Shown: positions 8,205 to 16,619 of the stretch, one piece after another | Layout of the letters: each line of letters opens with the position of its first letter | How positions within the stretch are numbered: position 1 is the stretch's first letter | Origin: an uncultured Bacteroidales bacterium | GTDB lineage: Bacteria; Bacteroidota; Bacteroidia; Bacteroidales; UBA932 | Direction: 5' to 3' | Assembly: GCA_900546395.1 (NCBI GenBank) | Contig: URDD01000020.1 | Span: 1-36,088, forward strand | Length of the DNA stretch: 36,088 nucleotides | The notes under the pieces: generated by a model | What the model saw: the letters and a program-made list of their open reading frames with translations, nothing else | Told to the model about the DNA's origin: nothing | Database searches by the model: none | Made by a program: the position numbers and the translations under genes

Positions 8205-8234
8205 TTTGCAAAACGGAAAGAATGACTACATTTG
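8205..8234 (+). promoter_or_regulatory. promoter of the lrgAB-like pair
   Basis: TTTG (8205-8208), an 18-base spacer and TACATTTG (8227-8234) match the Bacteroidota promoter pattern. A start near 8241 rules out the upstream in-frame starts at 8171 and 8222 and supports the ATG at 8282. Confidence 0.7.
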
Positions 8235-8281
8235 CGCCCGTTTTCAAGGAAACTGTTCTTCGGTTTCAAAAATTGGTTGGT

Positions 8282-8653
8282 ATGATACGTCAGTTTGCTG
8301 TATTGTTCGGATGTCTTGCACTTGGAGAACTCGTGGTCTATCTGACCGGAGTACGCCTTCCTTCCAGCATCATAGGGATGCTGTTGCTTGCTCTTTTTCT
8401 TAAACTTGGCTGGGTCAAGCTCAGATGGGTCCAGACTTTATCAGATTTTCTGATAAGGAATCTCGGATTCTTTTTCATACCGCCGGGAGTGGCGCTTATG
8501 ATGTATTTCGATATCATAGCGGCAGAGTTCTGGCCTATCGTCATCGCTACAGTAGTCAGTACTCTTCTGGTAATCGTCACTACCGGATGGACACATCAGC
8601 TGGCGCGCAAATGGCTCTGTCTTGTCAGCAGAAAGAAAGGAGGTGCGAAATGA
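8282..8653 (+). CDS. lrgA: LrgA/CidA-family holin-like membrane protein
   Basis: From the ATG at 8282 this gives 123 residues with four hydrophobic segments, the normal size for LrgA/CidA. The signature region LGELVVYLTGVRLPSSIIGMLLL is intact, followed by FFFIPPGVALMMYFDII. These proteins form oligomers in the inner membrane, act with LrgB, and have been linked to pyruvate or other small-acid transport and to murein hydrolase control. The stop overlaps the LrgB start as ATGA. A longer frame runs upstream to 8171 but begins before the predicted promoter. Confidence 0.9.
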   Translation: MIRQFAVLFGCLALGELVVYLTGVRLPSSIIGMLLLALFLKLGWVKLRWVQTLSDFLIRNLGFFFIPPGVALMMYFDIIAAEFWPIVIATVVSTLLVIVTTGWTHQLARKWLCLVSRKKGGAK

Positions 8654-9345
8654 GTTTTTTCGGGAACGGGTATTTTTTGCTTGCCCTTACTTTCGGCCTG
8701 TTTTATATGGCTAAGAAAATGCAGGAAAAAACCGGATGGATGCTTCTTAATCCGATTCTGGTGACAATCGCTTTGCTCATTGCCTTCCTTAAGCTTTCCG
8801 GGACGAGTTATGAGAAGTACAGCGAGGCAGGGCGATTTGTGGAGTTTTGGCTCAAGCCTGCTGTAGTTGCTTTGGGAGTGCCTCTTTATCAGCAGTTTGA
8901 GGTTATTAAGAAGCAGTTGCTGCCAATATTGGTTTCACAGTTTGCAGGATGTGTTGCAGGAGTCGTTTCCGTAGCCTGGATAGCGAAGCTTTGCGGGGCT
9001 CCGGTAGAGATAATCTATTCTCTTGCACCAAAGTCGGTTACGACTCCTATTGCTATGGAGGTTTCGCAGGCATTGGGGGGAATACCGTCGCTGACAGCCG
9101 CTGTGGTGGTCTGTGTGGGTCTGCTGGGAGGTATCGCAGGATTCAAGGCGATGAAGCTTATGCGTATAGGAAGTCCGATTGCGCAGGGACTTTCACTTGG
9201 TACTGCAGCCCATGCCTTCGGTACTTCAGCTGCATCTGAAATCAGCCAGAGGTACGGTGCTTTTGCCAGTCTCGGTCTGATAATGAACGGAATATTGACA
9301 GCTCTTCTGACTCCTGCCATCCTGCAGCTGATGGGACTGCTATAA
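8650..9345 (+). CDS. lrgB: LrgB-family membrane protein
   Basis: This 231-residue inner-membrane protein is the partner of LrgA. It has the family hallmarks LAPKSVTTPIAMEVSQALGG (about residues 120-140) and LGTAAHAFGTSAASEI near residue 185, with hydrophobic helices throughout. The ATG at 8650 overlaps the lrgA stop by the ATGA arrangement, so translation is coupled. A longer upstream frame exists inside lrgA but is not credible. No obvious terminator follows directly. Confidence 0.93.
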   Translation: MSFFGNGYFLLALTFGLFYMAKKMQEKTGWMLLNPILVTIALLIAFLKLSGTSYEKYSEAGRFVEFWLKPAVVALGVPLYQQFEVIKKQLLPILVSQFAGCVAGVVSVAWIAKLCGAPVEIIYSLAPKSVTTPIAMEVSQALGGIPSLTAAVVVCVGLLGGIAGFKAMKLMRIGSPIAQGLSLGTAAHAFGTSAASEISQRYGAFASLGLIMNGILTALLTPAILQLMGLL

Positions 9346-9785
9346 GCAACTGCTCTCCACCTGCATATCTCCGTCCCGGTTTTATCAATAACTTTGAATC
9401 TGTCTTGTCCTGATTTTGGTTGCCTCCGATTGTCCGGGAGGGAAAAGGGGTGTTTCCAGGACAAAGCAGTTAGAAAGACCTGCAGTCAGGACACCTTTGA
9501 TGTCTCCTTATTTTTGACATATCACGACTTTAATGAAGATCATCTTATTAAAGTATTTATAACTATAGATATATCAATAACTTATACATGGCTTTGCCAA
9601 CCCGAAATGTCCATTATACATAAAATAATAAAAGCCCCGACTTTCACAAGCAGGGACTTTTATCACCTAATATTTAGGTAATATGATTCATACTTCTGCA
9701 AGTTTACGTTATATTTCTGACAATTCAAAATAATCATTACGTTTTTAAAAATTTCCAAGAAAACAACTTGGATGGGAGTCGACAA
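9346..9785. other. non-coding edge of the accessory block
   Basis: About 440 bases between lrgB and the 54-base repeat hold no credible gene; the ORFs here show no domain or codon signal. The first half is GC-moderate and weakly self-complementary (GTCCTG near 9406 with CAGGAC near 9456). The second half is AT-rich and carries a perfect palindrome ACCTAA-TAT-TTAGGT (9665-9679) and a minus-strand terminator (9631-9661). It marks the transition from core to accessory DNA. Confidence 0.5.
9631..9661 (-). terminator. terminator of the BACON lipoprotein operon
   Basis: Read on the minus strand, AAAAGTCCC pairs with GGGGCTTTT (one G-T wobble) around a short loop and is followed by an AT-rich TTATTATTTTAT tract. 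It lies about 180 bases downstream of the last gene of the leftward lipoprotein operon. Confidence 0.6.
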
Positions 9786-9839
9786 GCCAGATTGTCATTT
9801 CCGATCCGGTAATGAAAGTGTGGCTTAAAAAAGAGTTGG
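9786..9839 (+). repeat. 54-base copy of the ATPase gene 3' end
   Basis: This segment is identical over 54 bases to 17689-17742, which encodes the penultimate residues (QIVISDPVMKVW and on) of the AAA+ ATPase at 16620-17750. Upstream the similarity stops abruptly and a TAA stands in the same frame 21 bases before, so this is a gene-tail remnant. Downstream the match ends two bases before the stop codon of the 767-residue lipoprotein gene on the other strand. The two copies are in direct orientation, 7903 bases apart. Confidence 0.9.
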
Positions 9840-9841
9840 TG

Positions 9842-12145
9842 CTACAAGTCAGTCGTATTCTTACCGGAATTATAAATAGGACGAACTATTTTCTTTACTG
9901 AAGTCTTCATAGGACTTGCATTTGTTTTCTCCTGCTGGAAAGGCACAAACTCACCTATGTCAGAAATGCCGTCTTTAGACTTGTTTATAAGTGAACGGAA
10001 TACCTTGGTAAAGTTACCGTCAGTATCAATGGCTACAGCAACAATAGTACAGTCTGAATCATATGGCAGGAAATATTGAATCTCCTTACGCATAGTACCA
10101 TTATTCTTGGTATAGAGTTCATTAATCCAGAACTCATCATTGAATGTCTGTTCATCAGTAAGATTATCCGGATATACAGAGAAGTAGGTATCACGAACAT
10201 CTCCTGTTGTCTCGACCTTTAATGGAATGCAATACAGATTCTGACCGCCGAACTCTTCGTATCCCACGAAATTAGCAGAGATTTCGTCTCCATCCCAATA
10301 CTTGTCAAAGGCAATTTTAACTGTAGCATCTGACAACTTCTCACACTTTGTTGTAAAAGAAGCGCCTCTGAATATTTTTCCGGTATGATTACCAAGCAGT
10401 TCATCTACTGGCAATGCTATAGGTACATATTCGGTAGTTGCACTCAATTCCTTAAACTCATATGCCGCCTCTCCGCGTGAACCGACTGCTCGGAAATAAT
10501 CCAGAGGAGTCTGGATTGTACCTTCAAGAATCAGACTCTGGATAGTCAGGTTGATTCCATGTAGAATCTCTTCGTCTGTTGTTCCTGCCGGAACGACATC
10601 CCAATAGTAAAGCAGAGTTTCAGGAGTTCCGAATGCTGTGACGCGTGCACTTCTTACTGTAATGTCTGTTGTCTCGGAACTGAAGCTGAATGAGCCAGGA
10701 TTTCCGGCATCAACAGTCTTGAAATTACATTTCACCAGATTTGTATTGGCTTGCCCTCCCATATAACCGAAACAGAAAATGTAATAACTGCTTCCAGGAA
10801 GAAGGTTATTGGCAGTACCTGAGAAATTACCCTCTTTCATATTATGGTTCAGGTCATAATTCAACAGTTCCTTGAGTATTTCATCGTCACTCAGACCCTC
10901 ATACTTGGCGGCAGGTTCAATTATAAGTGCATAGGGATCATTGTTGGTTGTCTCTACAACCATATGAACATTGTCCACACCGATATTGTCCACACTGACA
11001 GTAATCATATTTTCTGACTGAGGAACAGAGCCGGTTGAGAATGACTTCGAAGCCAACTTGCTGTTCAGTTGACCAGAAAGGCTGACTCCTACTGCATACG
11101 CCCAATAAAGGGCATTGCCATTCAGACCGTCAACAGTTTTTTGTCCGTGCTCCAAAACGCACTGGGACTTGACAACATCCTCTGAAGTCAGTCCGAAAAG
11201 TAAACCGTAAGATATATTGTCTTCCATCAACTTTGCAACTTTCTGCTCAAGTGTCAGGCCCTCATTCTTTAACTGACTGTCAGCAATGCAACCATATAGG
11301 AAATAGTTGTCTTTCTTTGAGGAGGTAACATCCAGATCAGCAGACAGACCGTTTACTTTTACAGAAATATCAAAAGTCTGATCAACACCAGTCACTGCTT
11401 TAGTGCGGAACGGTACAAATACTATTCCTGATGTTTTCTTGCCATCATATGTCATACCTACTGCAAATGCATAGTATTCTGTATCAGGTTTGTGCCCTCT
11501 TGATAGTTCTCCATTCTCAGGAGTATCTCCTACAAGAATAAGATTATTGAGTTTAAGGAAATCAGCCAGACTAAGATTCATGGCACTTGCGGTCTCCTTC
11601 AAATTATTCAAAATCATATTGAAGACAGCTTCATCATCACCCAGCTCATCCTTAAATGACTTCTCTATACTAGATAGCAGGTAAGTCATTTGCTTATCCT
11701 TAGGGTAAGCATGGAATTTTGCTGAAGTTTCAGTAATATTTTCCTCCGGGACCTCCAAACGGAAAGGAATTTCGTACGATTGCTGAACGACTTCGAAAGA
11801 GGATTTAAAATCGCCATAATCAACATTAATTACTGCCTGACGTGGGGCATCCGATTTATTAGGACTGACAACAAACTCAATCGAATTCTTTTTTACCTTG
11901 AAATTGTAAATCCAATTTACATCCGTAGAAGGTACAAGTTCGGCATTATCTATCGGGTTGACAATGCTGTAAGCAATTGAAACTGTTTCTCCAGAACAAT
12001 CAAGTTCAAGTTTTGGAACTTCAAAAATGACTTCTGTTGAATTTGACGGCTGTGGCTGCTCTTCAATTTCATTACAACCGCTCATCCCGGCAACCGATAT
12101 GAACATCACCGCAAACAGGCATAAATAGCTATAATCTTTTTTCAT
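9842..12145 (-). CDS. surface lipoprotein: BACON domain plus five repeat modules
   Basis: The protein has 767 residues. A signal peptide with lipobox GMSGC places the lipidated cysteine at 24. A BACON domain spans about 45-120 (SIVNPIDNAELVPSTDVNWI... ending FEVVQQS). It is followed by about five modules of 100-130 residues, each opening with strands, then a helical insert, then a strand carrying the pattern Y-x-x-[FY]-x-[FV]-G (YYAFAVGM, YWAYAVGV, YYIFCFGY). Two helical inserts contain GLSDDEIL and GTTDEEIL. BACON domains are carbohydrate- or mucin-associated in Bacteroidales. The modules resemble Fn3-like units but I do not know a name for them. It is the last gene of a leftward operon. The stop abuts the 54-base repeat. 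Confidence 0.85.
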   Translation of the reverse strand: MKKDYSYLCLFAVMFISVAGMSGCNEIEEQPQPSNSTEVIFEVPKLELDCSGETVSIAYSIVNPIDNAELVPSTDVNWIYNFKVKKNSIEFVVSPNKSDAPRQAVINVDYGDFKSSFEVVQQSYEIPFRLEVPEENITETSAKFHAYPKDKQMTYLLSSIEKSFKDELGDDEAVFNMILNNLKETASAMNLSLADFLKLNNLILVGDTPENGELSRGHKPDTEYYAFAVGMTYDGKKTSGIVFVPFRTKAVTGVDQTFDISVKVNGLSADLDVTSSKKDNYFLYGCIADSQLKNEGLTLEQKVAKLMEDNISYGLLFGLTSEDVVKSQCVLEHGQKTVDGLNGNALYWAYAVGVSLSGQLNSKLASKSFSTGSVPQSENMITVSVDNIGVDNVHMVVETTNNDPYALIIEPAAKYEGLSDDEILKELLNYDLNHNMKEGNFSGTANNLLPGSSYYIFCFGYMGGQANTNLVKCNFKTVDAGNPGSFSFSSETTDITVRSARVTAFGTPETLLYYWDVVPAGTTDEEILHGINLTIQSLILEGTIQTPLDYFRAVGSRGEAAYEFKELSATTEYVPIALPVDELLGNHTGKIFRGASFTTKCEKLSDATVKIAFDKYWDGDEISANFVGYEEFGGQNLYCIPLKVETTGDVRDTYFSVYPDNLTDEQTFNDEFWINELYTKNNGTMRKEIQYFLPYDSDCTIVAVAIDTDGNFTKVFRSLINKSKDGISDIGEFVPFQQEKTNASPMKTSVKKIVRPIYNSGKNTTDL

Positions 12146-12178
12146 GATTTTAAGGTTTTTGGTTGTTAAATAAGAGCA

Positions 12179-13273
12179 TTACTCTTCAGGAATATTGCGT
12201 ACAAGTCTGAAACCGAAGAAGTTGTTCCCTCGCTCCGGAAAACAGAATCCACGGAATGCAGGACGTACATACTGACGGAAATTAAAGAATCCTCCTCCGC
12301 GCCAAACCCGACATTCTCCAAACTCAGTCCCTTCAGGATCAACCTGTAGTTCTGAAGGATAAGATCCGAACCAATCATGGCACCACTCACCAACATTACC
12401 AGACATATCATACAGTCCCAACTCATTTGGTTGCAGCTTTCCAACTTCATGTGTCGTCTGGCTGTTTTCATTATACCACGCTACCGGATCCGGTTCCTTG
12501 TTTCCACAATAAAGGTACCCTTCCGATTTTATTCCACCACGAGCTGCAAACTCCCACTGCGCTTCAGTTGGCATAGCAAAGTTCCCATCTGTCATTTCGT
12601 TTATTTTTGCTACAAAAGCCTCTGCATCAAACCAGTTTATATTATCGACAGGATATTGTGGATTACCCTGATGTTCTGACGGGTTGCTGCCCATGACGGC
12701 CTGCCACAATTCCTGCGTGACTTCATACTTTGCTATGTAGTAATCTGACAATGACACTTTATGTACAGGATACTCGTTTTGTTCTGGTGATCCTGGTTTC
12801 TGCTCTGGCGTAGCCCCCATTGCAAATGTATCTCCTGCCACAAAAATCATATCGAACTTTACACCATTGACATCAAATGTCAAAACCGGCTCGTGAACAG
12901 TCGCTCCCATCTGGAAAATCTTGAACTCGGGTGCGGGATCAACGCCAGGATATATGATTTTCACAATAGCCTCGCGCGAATCTGCAGAACTGTTTTGAGC
13001 TACTTTAAAACTAATACGTTCAGGAATGTCATAATTGAATTCTGAAATCCACGAAGCATCTGTAATAGCCTCGATTTGTGCATTAGCCAAAGGCTTGTAC
13101 AACTTGTAAGCGGTAAAGCCTTTTCCTCCTTTGGCAGAAGTTTCTACTTTCTTGATCAGAACTTCAAGTGCCGCTTCTCCATTATAAGAGGAGTCATCAT
13201 CAGGATGATCGCATCCTACAAGCAACGCCGGCAGCAGCATAATAGCAACTGCGAATTTGTGTTTAAAATCCAT
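12179..13273 (-). CDS. lipoprotein with BACON and SUMF1 (formylglycine-enzyme-like) domains
   Basis: The product has 364 residues with lipobox LLVGC (Cys21). A BACON domain covers about 32-120 and ends IFQMG. A complete SUMF1/FGE-sulfatase fold follows (about 130-362): FVAGDTFAMGA, YYIAKYEVTQELWQAVMG, PVDNINWFDAEAF, MPTEAQWEFAARGG, GLYDMSGNVGEWCHDW and the closing NNFFGFRLV. The paired active-site cysteines of true FGE, which sit just after the RGG motif, are absent (RVWRGGGFFNFRQYVR), so it is not expected to make formylglycine. It is likely a surface-exposed binding or scaffold protein. Second gene of the operon, 30 bases after its larger paralogue. Confidence 0.88.
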   Translation of the reverse strand: MDFKHKFAVAIMLLPALLVGCDHPDDDSSYNGEAALEVLIKKVETSAKGGKGFTAYKLYKPLANAQIEAITDASWISEFNYDIPERISFKVAQNSSADSREAIVKIIYPGVDPAPEFKIFQMGATVHEPVLTFDVNGVKFDMIFVAGDTFAMGATPEQKPGSPEQNEYPVHKVSLSDYYIAKYEVTQELWQAVMGSNPSEHQGNPQYPVDNINWFDAEAFVAKINEMTDGNFAMPTEAQWEFAARGGIKSEGYLYCGNKEPDPVAWYNENSQTTHEVGKLQPNELGLYDMSGNVGEWCHDWFGSYPSELQVDPEGTEFGECRVWRGGGFFNFRQYVRPAFRGFCFPERGNNFFGFRLVRNIPEE

Positions 13274-13303
13274 AGCTGTTTAATGTTTAATGAAACTTGT
13301 TTT

Positions 13304-14902
13304 TTATTTTGCCAGTGCTATACGTAAGCCATATCCGTCGTCTGCATAATCAGGAGCGTCCATATGGCGACTTGAAACTCTAAGTTTTTCATCAATCCAT
13401 TCATAGAAGCATCCACCACGCAAGACTCGTCCCCAACCGTCTGTCACTCCTTCAGGATCAGTCTGAGGTTCATCAGTATAATCTCCATAAAAATCACGAC
13501 ACCACTCATATACATTACCTGACATGTCAAAGATGCCAAGTTCATTCGGCTGCAACTGTCCGACAATATGAGATTCCATATCATTAAACCAGGCTACTTC
13601 ATCGGCAAAATCACTGCCACTGAAGAGTAGTCCTTTAGCTCGTTCCCCGCCACGGGCAGCGTATTCCCACTGCGCTTCTGTCGGTATAGAAAATTTCAGA
13701 CCGGTAATTTTGTTTAATTCAACGATAAAAAGCTGGCAGTCATCCCAAGAAACCTGCTCGACAGGCAAATTCGGATCACCGGTATGAGCACTTGGATTTG
13801 TACCCATCACAGCTTGCCACAATTCCTGTGTGACTTCATACTGTCCCATGAAGTAGTCGTTTAATGTCACTTGATGTTCAGGATACTCGTCACTCGCAGC
13901 GTTGAATTGCTCATTGGTTGCCCCCATAATGAAAGTTCCCCCACGAACATAAACCATCTTAAATTCTACACCATTGGCCTCAACAAGTACTTCACCTCCT
14001 TGGCCGGCAGACTGGCTTACATCCAGGAAGACAGCATCAGCATTCTTGTAATTGACTTGTATCGAAGCTGTACGGGAGTTTATGGTTGTATTTTCTCCGA
14101 CCTCGAATGTAATCGTTCTGCCATCGGCTTTGAGTTGTTCTATCCATTGGGCTTCAGAATTTACGGAAACGACTTCCCCTTCGACTGGATTCTGGATAGA
14201 ATAGCCTATTTCACCATGACCTCCTTCCGCGGGAATTTCATATTTTTGTGAGTCAAGAATAATGACAGGCTGAAGAGCCGCTTCCTGTCTGATAACAATC
14301 TGCTGTCTGTCAGCGCCATCGTATTCAAGAATGATTACCGTTTCCCTCGAAGCCATTTCCGTATTACAAGCAACGTCGAACACAATCTCCTTTTCAGATA
14401 CCGACAGGTTTTCAATCCAATTATCCTCACACTTAGCATAAAGTTTCTTGCTGCTGACTGGATTTTTCACACTGAAGGCTATCCGTCTGTTCCCTCCGTA
14501 ACATGGGACTTCAACAATATTTTCCTCTACTGAAACGGATGAACTACCGTGCTGCCGTACCATAAAGGAAGCAGTCTCCGTCAAGCGCGGGTAAACCAAA
14601 ATAAGTTTGGTCTCTCTGGCTGATTCTTCTTGATTTTGAGAGACATGAAATGTAATTTTGGAATCTGTTACATCTAAATCAGAAATCCATTCCACCTTAT
14701 TTTCGACTTTAAGCAATGCTCCCTCTACAGGATTTGTGAGCAAATAAGCGACTGTGACAAGACCTCCTTCGGCAGAGACTTCGACCAAGTCACTTTCCAG
14801 ATTCAGGTCGGTGTTCGGAACAGGACCTTTTTCCGAACATCCTACACATAAACACATAGACACCAGAAGAATCAGTGAAGAAAAATAAAACTTAACACTC
14901 AT
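13304..14902 (-). CDS. lipoprotein with three BACON domains and a SUMF1 domain
   Basis: This 532-residue protein has lipobox CVGC (Cys22). Three successive BACON domains lie at roughly 32-118, 125-210 and 215-300; each has the NPV(E/S) turn, a W-I-x-x-L segment and a closing basic/Q strand (MVRQ, VIRQEA, VSQSAG). The C-terminal SUMF1 domain (about 312-530) shares long identical stretches with the next gene, such as YEVTQELWQAVMG and QPNELG(L/I)(Y/F)DMSGNV. After RVLRGG there is a single Cys (GGCFYEWID) but not the spaced pair of true FGE. It heads the operon; the order suggests duplication followed by BACON-number change. No clean TAnnTTTG box is visible upstream. Confidence 0.88.
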   Translation of the reverse strand: MSVKFYFSSLILLVSMCLCVGCSEKGPVPNTDLNLESDLVEVSAEGGLVTVAYLLTNPVEGALLKVENKVEWISDLDVTDSKITFHVSQNQEESARETKLILVYPRLTETASFMVRQHGSSSVSVEENIVEVPCYGGNRRIAFSVKNPVSSKKLYAKCEDNWIENLSVSEKEIVFDVACNTEMASRETVIILEYDGADRQQIVIRQEAALQPVIILDSQKYEIPAEGGHGEIGYSIQNPVEGEVVSVNSEAQWIEQLKADGRTITFEVGENTTINSRTASIQVNYKNADAVFLDVSQSAGQGGEVLVEANGVEFKMVYVRGGTFIMGATNEQFNAASDEYPEHQVTLNDYFMGQYEVTQELWQAVMGTNPSAHTGDPNLPVEQVSWDDCQLFIVELNKITGLKFSIPTEAQWEYAARGGERAKGLLFSGSDFADEVAWFNDMESHIVGQLQPNELGIFDMSGNVYEWCRDFYGDYTDEPQTDPEGVTDGWGRVLRGGCFYEWIDEKLRVSSRHMDAPDYADDGYGLRIALAK

Positions 14903-15120
14903 ATGGCAAGTATTTTAATAGGTTTGCTTCCTTAAATTCCGAATAGTCCGATATATATTGCGTTCTTGCAGTAATCAAAAAAATACTAATATCCGATATC
15001 TTGGGTGAATTTAAAAAAAATCCGATTGAAATACGCAACTTTTAAAAAAAATCGTCATCATCGCTGTCTGGAAAAATTTACTATAAAGTGAGTTACTGGC
15101 GTTAATACCATTAATATTAA
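14903..15120. other. AT-rich intergenic region upstream of the lipoprotein operon
   Basis: This stretch should hold the leftward promoter of the BACON/SUMF1 operon. I find only degenerate versions of TAnnTTTG on the minus strand and several A or T runs (for example near 15010 and 15040). No gene is visible. Confidence 0.4.
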
Positions 15121-15426
15121 CTACTGATTCAAATTATAATTAATGGAGAAAAAGAACGATACTGGACTGAGTATCCTGGTGGGGTAAGTGTTTCAACTGG
15201 CACAAGTTTCTATCTGCTATATGAAGACGAGTTCTTAGAATCTAAGAACAAACTCAACCCCTGGGTAGATACGGATATCTTCCTGTTCAGTGTCTGTACT
15301 AAAGACGGAGCCTGGAATGATATGCAGACATCACCTGTAATAATGATGTACATAGAAGATTTCCCTAAAGACTACAATGAAGGTATAATTATGGATATGT
15401 ATTTTAACAATTCTTTAAATAAATAG
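15121..15426 (+). pseudogene. start-less coding fragment
   Basis: A frame of 101 codons is open from just after a TAA (15118-15120) to a TAG at 15424-15426, with no credible start codon. The translation has normal protein composition, for example EKERYWTEYPGGVSVSTG and SVCTKDGAWNDMQTSPVIMM, so it looks like the 3' part of a gene whose start is lost. An ATG in another frame at 15144 ends after about 15 codons. I do not recognise the family. It lies among other decayed genes. Confidence 0.45.
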
Positions 15427-15497
15427 CCGCAAAGAAAAGACAGGAAAAGAAATCGCTGATTCAGCATCTGACAGCGCTCGGCAGGAAGATAAGGTCA

Positions 15498-16053
15498 TTG
15501 ACTTTCTGCGTGGCTCCTATGTTTATTCTCATGAGCCAGTGTATAAAATCTGAGCCGCCAGAGGATCCATTTGCCCAGACTGGCGAGGGAAAGGGTGTAA
15601 TGGCATTCAGGATTGGAGAGGAAGAATATGTCATATGGGACGATAATATAATATTCGAGCCTTCCACGTTCTATACATATTATCAAGGAAATTAATGGAA
15701 AGTATGAGTTTTATGCCTGTTGTTCCCCCATCAGACTTTTTATCAACTCTGTAGAACCTCTAAAGACTGGAGTTAAATATAACATATCTGACATTGCAGA
15801 CAATCAGCCCGCAGTCCATATAAGATATATCTCATCTTATATCAATAGACAACCTACTGAGTATAAGGCTACTTCAGGCTATATTACATTCAGACACATC
15901 AGTGATAACATAGTTTCAGGGAACTTCGAGGCCCAGATGGTCAAGACCAGCAATCTCGATGCGACAGAAGAGCCGGACCAGATTATTGTGACTGATGGCA
16001 CTTTTAACTTGAAGCACAGATACGTAATTATGTTATGGAAGCAGGCGGATTAA
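15498..16053 (+). pseudogene. frameshifted small lipoprotein
   Basis: Two overlapping frames together encode one protein of about 185 residues. The first (to the TAA at 15693-15695) gives a signal peptide with lipobox LMSQC and then GVMAFRIGEEEYVIWDDNIIF. The second frame (to the TAA at 16051-16053) continues with INGKYEFYACCSP, ATSGYITFRHISDNIVSG and TDGTFNLKHRYVIML. The GYITF...IVSGNFE...ITDGTFNLK pattern resembles small Bacteroidales lipoproteins of the DUF6252 kind (recalled, not checked). The frames differ by +1, so a one-base insertion or two-base deletion near 15680 broke the gene. No ATG fits the signal peptide; TTG at 15498 is the nearest start. Confidence 0.65.
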
Positions 16054-16152
16054 CTGTATCTGACCTGCTTTCATGTTTTTCTTTGAGCATAATATATATC
16101 AGCTTGAATATATTTTAATGCACCTTCTAATTTTTTTGTATTGTAGCATTTT

Positions 16153-16545
16153 CTAAAATTTAAGTTTTTCTTCATAGTTATAGTTTTGATTAGAAATTAT
16201 ATTCATCCCTCTGTAAATCATCCCGAGGTAGAAATCATCGCTGCACATCTTTGCATATTTCTCGGCATTTGTGAAAGCGATGATTGCCTGGTTGTAATCT
16301 CCGGCATTCTGGCACACCCGCCCGTGGTAGTAGTATGCGAGCATCCTTTCTCTGTCGTTTCCGTGCCTTTCATACCAGTTTATCGCCAGTCTTTGCCAAT
16401 GTTGTTCAGTACATTCAGGGCACTGTCCGGAGCATCGCTGATATAAGATTCCACATCTTTGAAGATCTCAGCTGTCTTATAATTCCTGACGCAGGAGCAT
16501 AGCGGAAGCAGGAAGATTAGAATTGACAGAATTCTTGCAGATGTA
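16153..16545 (-). pseudogene. N-terminal remnant of a TPR lipoprotein/regulator
   Basis: On the minus strand one frame gives a lipoprotein signal (ILSILIFLLPLCSC) and APDSALNVLNNIGKDWR before a stop. A second frame resumes with WYERHGNDRERMLAYYYHGRVCQNAGDYNQAI, a classic TPR segment of Bacteroidales TPR-TM-HTH regulators, and ends at EEKLKF. The middle part between these pieces is missing, no start codon is present (a TAA precedes ATT-ACA), and the C-terminal half is absent. So it is a deletion-riddled remnant. A probable C-terminal piece of a related gene lies at 17779-17995, beyond the ATPase. Confidence 0.65.
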
Positions 16546-16552
16546 ATTTATT

Positions 16553-16597
16553 TATTAGTAATAATGCTATTAGTAATAACATTATTTCATATCTTTG
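16553..16597 (+). promoter_or_regulatory. probable promoter and tandem repeat of the ATPase gene
   Basis: TATCTTTG (16590-16597) matches the -7 consensus, 23 bases before the ATG at 16620. No TTTG sits at -33. Upstream, TATTAGTAATAA occurs twice in tandem (16553-16564 and 16568-16579) with a 15-base period, across the -33 region, and could be an activator or repressor site. Confidence 0.5.
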
Positions 16598-16619
16598 TGA
16601 TTGATGATATTTGAAATAT

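Noticed and set aside
8171..8281. upstream in-frame extension of the LrgA protein
   Set aside because: A good promoter at 8205-8234 lies inside this extension, and the family's normal length fits the ATG at 8282.
12179..14902. sulfatase-activating formylglycine-generating enzymes
   Set aside because: The SUMF1 fold is present, but the cysteine pair needed for catalysis is missing in both proteins and no sulfatase gene is nearby.
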